This document shows, piece after piece, positions 8,745-14,299 of a stretch of 14,299 nucleotides of DNA; position 1 is the first letter of the stretch, and the number at the start of each line of letters is the position of its first letter. The stretch lies in NCBI GenBank assembly GCA_001969505.1, contig LSSK01001777.1, positions 1 to 14,299 of the forward strand, in the 5' to 3' direction. A program made the translations under genes and the position numbers. The notes under the pieces are model-generated. The model worked only from the letters and a program-made list of their open reading frames with translations. It searched no databases and had not been told where the DNA came from. This DNA is from Zancudomyces culisetae. Its lineage: Eukaryota > Kickxellomycota > Harpellomycetes > Harpellales > Legeriomycetaceae.

Positions 8745-8989
8745 CACACGATAGTCCGGGGCAGATTTGGAGAAACAAAAGTGTAAATAAGAATGCATAG
8801 AATCTTTAAAGCTTTTTACTCTTTATTATTTTTTTTTTGTTGAAAAAAAAGCATTCAATGCGTTAGCATATTTCTACTGTTTGTAGTTTATTTTTATTTC
8901 CTCATTTAAAACATGAATTAACAACGAAAATATATAAAAGTAAAGGAAAATAAAACACAAAAACAGGAAATGTGATTGTAGGAAAATGC
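8745..8989. other. Convergent spacer between the kinase and LSC1
   Basis: Holds both 3' ends. On the plus strand a T-rich block (TTATT followed by nine T near 8823-8839) follows the kinase stop. On the minus strand TTTTATTTTCCTTTACTTTTATATATTTTC-like T-rich sequence follows the LSC1 stop. No gene. Confidence 0.5.
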
Positions 8990-10500
8990 TTAAAGTAAGT
9001 TGAGATCTTTCATGTATTGGACCATCATCTCACCTAGCAAAGCTGGGGATCTGGATACTCTGACCTGGGCTGCTTCCAGAGCCTTGATCTTGTTTTCAGC
9101 ACCGCCACTTCCACCAGAAACGATGGCACCAGCGTGACCCATACGACGGCCTGGAGGTGCACTTACACCAGTGATAAATGAGACAACAGGCTTGGGGTTC
9201 TTGCGGGTGAGGTTGTGTTCAATTAGGTAGCGAGCTGCCTTTTCTTCTTCATCTCCACCAATTTCACCAATGAGAATAATACCTTCGGTTTCTGGATCGT
9301 TCAAGAAGAGTTCGACACCATCAACAAAGCTTGTTCCGTGGAATGGATCACCACCAATTCCAATAACCAAAGATTGACCCAGTCCGCACCTTGTGGTTTG
9401 GTCGACAGCCTCGTATGTGAGAGTACCTGATCGTGAAACAATTCCGATTTTTCCTGGAGTGTGGATATGGCCAGGCATAATTCCAAGTCTGCATCCACCT
9501 GGTTTGATGATTCCTGGGCAATTTGGTCCCAACAATCTGGACTTGCTTTGTTGTTTCAGTGCAGATACAACTTTGGCCATATCGTGTTGAGGGACACCTT
9601 CGGTGATAGCTACAATCAATCCAACTTCATTTTCAATTGCTTCCAAAATAGCTCCGGATGTGAATGCTGGAGGAACAAATATCACTGTGGCGTCTGGCTT
9701 TTCGTGTTTTACAGCCTAAATTTGCGTGTGTAAAGATATAACACGTTAGTGGTAACGATATGTTGTCCAATTGTGTTATTAATAGTGTTTGGAGGTTAAG
9801 ATTTTTATAAGGTAATATAAATGAATTTACATCAGCTACTGATCCATATACAGGAACACCAAGAATGGTTTCACCAGCCTTCTTTGGTGATACACCTCCG
9901 ACGAGGTTGGTTCCGTATTCTTTTGACAATCTTGCCTGAAGCATACCCTATTCATTTATTTATTTTTGTTGAATATTTATACTTGAAGTTTGTAAATGGT
10001 ACATCATAAGCGACACAGGTATATAATGTGAATGTCGGCTAAGTATGGTATAGAAGTGGCGTTGGGCTAATTACTTGTTTTCCGGTGATTCCTTGGAAAA
10101 TAGCTTTGGTGTTTTTGTTAATTGCAAGGTTCTTTAGAGTATCTGAATAGCCTTGGAGCTTTACAGAGGTTGAAAGACCTCTTTGGCAGACTATTTTATA
10201 CGTACAAAGTGTAATTTTTTTAGTATGAGATTAGTAGCCGCCAACCTAAAAACCCTATATCTGTCAATATATGTAGATACGCTTTCATTTTACTCTCTAT
10301 CCATACGACCTCACCCAAGAACTTTCTTTGTTTATTTTATAATCGAAGGTATTGCACACAATAAATTGGTAAACCTGGCTGGTAATTGGCGAGGTGGATT
10401 GAGGCAGCGTGGATTGATGTGGGGTCATGAGGATTGGAGATTAATGTCGAGATTAGTTACCTTTGTTTACTGATCTTGAGCCAACGGTTCGTGAAAGCAT
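8990..10500 (-). CDS. LSC1: Succinyl-CoA ligase alpha subunit, mitochondrial
   Basis: Alpha subunit of the TCA-cycle enzyme that converts succinyl-CoA plus NDP and phosphate to succinate, CoA and NTP, with the beta subunit, in the matrix. Exons on the minus strand are 10500-10461, 10190-10075, 9947-9831 and 9715-8990 (999 bases, 332 residues; yeast Lsc1 is about 329). The start [13 protein letters not shown] plus [11 protein letters not shown] is Arg/Ser-rich with no acidic residue, a good mitochondrial presequence. The CoA-binding Rossmann part follows: [36 protein letters not shown], and VIFVPPAF. Then come GPNCPGII (C156), [24 protein letters not shown] and the phospho-histidine segment [13 protein letters not shown] with H285. 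All three introns are GTAA...TAG (270, 127 and 115 bases). Each junction rebuilds family sequence, for example GITGKQ-GMLQ and [21 protein letters not shown]1 and SF3B1 are divergent. Confidence 0.96.
9716..9830 (-). other. LSC1 intron 3
   Basis: 115 bases, donor GTAAAT, acceptor TTTAG, phase 0, with a clear CTAAC branch motif about 35 bases before the acceptor. It lies between GSVAD and [10 protein letters not shown]. Confidence 0.92.
9948..10074 (-). other. LSC1 intron 2
   Basis: 127 bases, donor GTAATT, acceptor GAATAG, phase 0, between GITGKQ and GMLQARL. Confidence 0.9.
10191..10460 (-). other. LSC1 intron 1
   Basis: 270 bases, donor GTAACT, acceptor AAATAG, with a TACTAA branch-like motif about 32 bases before the acceptor. 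It is the longest intron in the window and separates the first 13 codons of the targeting sequence from the rest. The plus-strand open frame across it (10183-10473) has no motif. Confidence 0.9.
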
Positions 10501-12013
10501 GGTTATGGATTATTATTATTTTTCGTGTTATAGTGTTAGTTTAAGAGAAAACCTCGAATAAAAACAAAAACAAAAAAACAAGAGTATTAAGAAAGTCACA
10601 ATTAATGTTTATAGTTTTATAATTTTTTCAAGTACTTGAAAAAAAAAATTTACAAGAGGGAAAAAGGAGAGAAACGAGAGGAAGGGGAGGGGGAATGGGT
10701 AGGAAGGTGAAAATAAAACAATGATGAATTGCAAAATAATTGACTGTGCACGTTTAATTTTTATCATTGTGTTTGATTACAATTTGCTTTTTATTTTAAA
10801 AGGGCGATCAAGGATGGTTTCGGAAAAAAGCCCAAAAAATACAGGCGTGTAATCGTCAACTGAGTGGCGGAAGCCGGTGGGAATTGGATGTTAGATGACA
10901 TTATAACGTAAATTAATTAAACCAAAGCTTTTTTGTTTATATTTTTTGCATCTGAAACTTTATCTATTGCCATTTATGTTACGGTAATGGCTATAGGTTT
11001 TTGGCAAACTATTAAAGCTAATGTAAGTACAAAAAAAATTTTTAGTAATGCAATCTGAGAATAAAACGGATAAGCAAGTAAATGATAAAAAAAATGAAAA
11101 AACTAAAGGGAAAATAAAAAGCGGGAGTGAGTAAAGAAATACTGGGGAAATTAGCGATGGAATTTAGAGAGAGCGGAAAGTGATTAATTATAAAGCAAGA
11201 AAACGATTATTGGACGGAGGGCTATAAGCAAATGAAATATCTACGATAGTGGTTGTTATTTGCGAATACTTAGATAGTAGACAAAAAACAAGAAACAGGC
11301 AGATTTAAGAAAAAAGCTTTGGGCATATCATTTGTTTTATATAGCGATAGCAGAGGAAATGATAAAGCCTTCAAATGTATTTTATTATGCGATATGATTT
11401 AGAAGGATGCTTGTAAAGAGCTATTAGAGACTGTTGTAGAATTAAAAAGTAAGGACTGGTATAGAATGATCCATAGTAATCGCACAAAGAGCAAAAAAAG
11501 TGATAATAAGATTTGTGTAAAATAGAACTGGCCGGCATAACTTGCAAATAGTGATTAAATATGTGTTGAGTGTATACTAAAAACATGTATCAAAATAAAT
11601 GTATATAATAAGGGGTAAGATTATCAAGTACAAAGTATAGATATTATGATGATGGTCTACAAAAAGGTATTCTCGTTATGCAGTGTAATGCAATGAAATA
11701 AAGCGGAAAATAAAGTTGAATAGATATATGATGAATAAAAAGAACCAGATAGTTTATGTTTGAGTTTTATATGAGGAGCAAAAACATTTTATTCTTTGCC
11801 TAAAAAGAGATAGTCGAATCTTGAAAAGTGATCAGTGGAAATAATCCAAGTAAAAATATGAGATTTTGGGTTGTTTATTAGTTCTCTTGTCTAGCCGGAT
11901 TTATTTACTAGCATTTACATAAGTGAATGTATTTGGCAAAATAAATGAAAAAGGAAAATTTTTTTATGTTATAAATGCGGATATTTAGCAAATTATACGA
12001 CTTGGGACGGATT

Positions 12014-12025
12014 GGGGGGGGGGGG
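12014..12025 (+). repeat. G12 homopolymer
   Basis: Twelve consecutive G in otherwise very AT-rich spacer DNA. Length calls in such a tract are prone to sequencing error. Confidence 0.9.
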
Positions 12026-12064
12026 AGGAGAAAACGTAAGTGCAGAAGTATTTGAAGATTTATG

Positions 12065-12080
12065 GAGAGAGAGAGAGAGA
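12065..12080 (+). repeat. (GA)8 microsatellite
   Basis: Eight GA units about 400 bases upstream of the SF3B1 start codon. It may be neutral, or a GA-rich promoter element. Confidence 0.85.
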
Positions 12081-12468
12081 TAGAAAATTATCGTAGGAAA
12101 AGCAAGAAAGTTCATTCGCGGTTGACGAAAAAATAAAACGAAAAATAATAATACAAAAAAAAAAATTTTACAAGGTCTAGTAAATCAATGTAACGAATAT
12201 TTAGATTAGATGAAATATTGAATTTGGATTAAGCAAACCTAGAAGTAGCGTACTTGGTAAATAAAATTCGACAACTAAAACAACAAAGAAAAAGAAGGTT
12301 GCTGCTGAAGAATAAAGTATTGGAATTGATGACAGTTGATGATACAAAAAACCAAAAATTGTGAATAAAAAATTGAAAATTACGTTTGTATTTTTAATCA
12401 AAAGAATAATCAGTAAACAATAAAGTAAAGCAGATCAGATAATAACCCGAGGCTTTATTCAACAAGAA

Positions 12469-14299
12469 ATGTCTGAAGGTAAGTAAAAAGAAATTTAACA
12501 ATAAAAGTAAGAGATGATAACCGAATAAATTGTAATTGTATTGTAGGAAAGAAAACACGAGCGAAAAGTAAAGGAAAAGTAGAAGGTGAAGGGGGTGCGA
12601 TGGGTAGGATATCGTTGACAGGAGGGGTGGCGTTTGATACAGATATTTACGACAGTGAAAATCGATATGCGGGGTATGTGCCGTCGATTGGAGGGGAAGA
12701 GGAGGAGGATGAAATGTCGGTAAAGATGAAGCAGGGAAATAAACGAGTCGAGGTAGATGTGCAAGCATTTATGGATGAGGCAAGGGAAGAAATGGAGGTA
12801 GAGGCAGAGGATCCGTTCAAGGCAGCAGGAAAAGAAAATAGGGTAATAGCGGAGCGGGAGAATGAGTACCAGGCACGTAGACGACTGAGAATGTTATCAC
12901 CTGAGCGAATAGATGCGTTTAAAACACCAGCACACGAGGGGGGTGTTGTAGGAGAGGGAGAGCAAGATAGAGCGAGGGAGACGGGGTATAGCTATGCGGA
13001 GGCGATGCGGCAGGTGCAGTTGGAACGAGAAGAGATGGAAATTCGACGAGAGATTGCGGCAAAAGAAAAGGAGGAGGAGAAGACTGGGGGGAGAAGAAAG
13101 CGCAGATGGGATGTGACGCAGACAGAGGTGGAGAGCAAAAAGAAAGAAGTGGGCCAGATGGAGAGAGAAGTGGCAACGAGTGGTAGCGAGACAGACAGCA
13201 CACAGGTCGATATGCGAGTACCACGACGTAAAAACCGGTGGGATCAAACACCACAGGTTATTAGTGGTAAGGATATAGAAGCAACTCCCAAGGTTGAGAG
13301 CAGTATATATGAAGAAACACCAAAGCGGACACGGTCGCGATGGGACGAAACGCCAGTAGTGACACAGGGTGTGTATGAAGACTTTGGGGCGACACCGATG
13401 GGAAATATTGGGTTAACAACGCCAGTGCATGGAGGAGCAGGGGCGAGTGGAGGGGTAAGTGCAGGGGTGAAGCTGTTTACTGACGAGGAGTTGGATCAGC
13501 TGTTACCGAGTGAAGGGTACGAGATACTTAGAGAGCCAGAGGGATATATAGCAATCAGAACACCAGCACGAAAGCTACAGGCAACACCAGGACCGTTTGC
13601 AGGAGGAGCAGCAGCAGCGGGAGGGTTTATGATGCAGGAAGAGGATATACGACAAGATTATGGAGTGACTAGGGAAGTTCCGGGGATAGGAGCACTTCCA
13701 TTTTTCAAAAACGATGACATGCAGTTTTTTGGCAAGTTACTCGATGGACAGGAACAGGAGAAGCTGAGTACTGAAGAGATCAAGGATCGCGACATCAAAA
13801 AGATTCTGTTGAAGGTAAAGAACGGAACACCACAACAGCGGCGATCAGGACTGCGGGAATTGAGCGAGAATGCACGGCGATATGGGGCAGGACCGCTATT
13901 TAACAACATTCTGCCGCTACTGATGGCACCATCGCTGGAGGATCAAGAGCGGCATTTGCTGGTGAAGGTGATAGACAGAGTACTGTACAAGCTCGGGGAT
14001 TTGGTGCGGCCGTATACACACAAGATTTTGGTGGTGATTGAGCCGTTGCTGATAGATGAAGATTACTATGCGCGGGTGGAAGGGCGAGAGATTATCAGCA
14101 ATCTGTCAAAGGCAGCAGGGCTTGCGACAATGATAGCAACAATGCGACCAGATATCGACCATACTGACGAGTATGTGCGTAACACAACAGCGCGAGCGTT
14201 TTCGGTGGTGGCATCGGCACTGGGAATTCCAGCGCTGCTTCCGTTCTTGAAAGCGGTGTGTAAGAGCAAGAAGTCATGGCAGGCGCGGCATACAGGGGG
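12469..14299 (+). CDS. SF3B1: Splicing factor 3B subunit 1 (SF3B1/Hsh155), 5' part, cut by window edge
   Basis: Scaffold of the U2 snRNP SF3b complex; it grips the branch-site/U2 duplex in the nucleus. Exon 1 is 12469-12478 (10 bases: MSE plus one base). After a 68-base intron, exon 2 runs from 12547 past the end of the window, giving 587 visible residues. The N-terminal part is charged and disordered with TP motifs and three tryptophan-type U2AF-ligand motifs: RRKRRWD (W191), RRKNRWDQTP (W235) and RSRWDETP (W269). Then come LFTDEELDQLLPSEGYEIL and IRTPARKLQATPGP, and the HEAT repeats from about residue 410 (GAGPLFNNILPLLMAPSLED, DEDYYARVEGREIISNLSKA, DEYVRNTTARAF). R548 and H585 align with human R625 and H662, which are cancer hotspots there, and both are unchanged. 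The offset from human numbering is 77, so the N-terminal region is shorter. The window ends just before the human K666 position. The purine-rich sense strand explains the many spurious minus-strand frames. Confidence 0.96.
12479..12546 (+). other. SF3B1 intron 1
   Basis: 68 bases, donor GTAAGT, acceptor TTGTAG, phase 1, with a TAAC branch-like motif about 25 bases before the acceptor. It splits a glycine codon (G4). Without it the frame from this ATG stops almost at once. Confidence 0.85.

Larger units (their letters stand above)
10501..12468. other. Divergent 2 kb AT-rich spacer between LSC1 and SF3B1
   Basis: No gene is supported. The open frames are short and look random. Landmarks are a GC-richer patch at about 10800-10900 with a CCAAT on the LSC1 sense strand (plus-strand ATTGG at 10883-10887), a G12 run at 12014-12025, a (GA)8 run at 12065-12080, and many A and T runs. 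In yeasts CCAAT boxes bind Hap2/3/5 and control respiratory genes, so one upstream of LSC1 would make sense, but it is about 385 bases from the start codon and could be chance. I see no tRNA B-box and no snoRNA box pair. Confidence 0.45.

Noticed and set aside
8335-8798. Minus-strand open frames rich in Ala/Val or Leu across the end of the kinase gene
   Set aside because: They are reverse-strand readings of the CAA/CAG tract in the kinase tail and have no other support.
10183-10473. Plus-strand open frame of 96 codons opposite LSC1 intron 1
   Set aside because: It covers an intron and exon edges of LSC1, has no motif, and its composition looks random.
10800-10835. Possible hairpin with GGGC and GCCC arms in the GC-richer patch
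   Set aside because: Only four base pairs match and the loop is long; not enough for an RNA call.
11640-11760. ATGATGA sequences resembling snoRNA box C
   Set aside because: No CTGA box D at a suitable distance and no terminal stem.
12394-13254. Several overlapping minus-strand open frames rich in Leu, Ser and Pro
   Set aside because: They mirror the purine-rich sense strand of SF3B1, whose frame is clearly conserved.
13658-14277. Minus-strand frames inside the HEAT-repeat part of SF3B1
   Set aside because: They are shadows of a strongly conserved coding frame.
1-14299. Search by eye for tRNA, rRNA, CRISPR, transposon ends and viral genes
   Set aside because: No B-box (GGTTCGAATCC-like), no rRNA core, no regularly spaced repeats, and no transposase or polymerase motifs were seen.

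Overview
This window looks like nuclear DNA from a fungus. It is AT-rich between genes, and its genes have short spliceosomal introns. I recognise six protein-coding genes: a mitochondrial A-type iron-sulfur assembly protein, an AVT-type vacuolar amino acid transporter, a predicted seven-helix membrane protein, a Pho85-type cyclin-dependent kinase, the succinyl-CoA ligase alpha subunit, and the start of the splicing factor SF3B1/Hsh155. The Pho85-type kinase and the AVT transporter favour a fungus, but I cannot name the species. CTG codons fall on conserved leucines of SF3B1, so the standard code fits and a CTG-to-serine yeast is unlikely.

Layout. ISCA1 (+, 430-915, one intron) converges on the transporter (-, 3394-1636, three introns). 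A 2.2 kb stretch (3395-5616) follows; it holds the upstream region of the transporter and several coding-like fragments that I could not join into one convincing gene. The intronless seven-helix gene (+, 5617-6399) and the intronless Pho85-like gene (+, 7485-8744) come next. The kinase converges on LSC1 (-, 10500-8990, three introns). LSC1 and SF3B1 (+, 12469 to the window edge, one intron seen) diverge from a very AT-rich spacer of about 2 kb.

The genes are unrelated single transcription units, not a cluster or operon. Two act in the mitochondrial matrix: Fe-S cluster delivery, and the substrate-level phosphorylation step of the TCA cycle. One probably acts at the vacuole, one in cell-cycle and nutrient signalling, and one in the U2 snRNP.

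In the recognised genes all eight introns can be drawn with a TAG acceptor, and seven of the eight donors begin GTAA. The exception is the first transporter intron. There the donor needed for the conserved protein is GTCGGT, and a GTAAAA donor lies 4 bases downstream. The GTAAAA donor can also be joined, in frame, to a later CAG acceptor, which would remove 19 residues of the first membrane helix. This is the most testable oddity in the window. Other points of interest are the roughly 124-residue glutamine-rich tail on the kinase, a hairpin followed by eleven T upstream of the seven-helix gene, and the unresolved fragments at 3568-5276. I found no clear sign of a mobile element, CRISPR array, tRNA or rRNA, and no evidence for a new multi-gene system.
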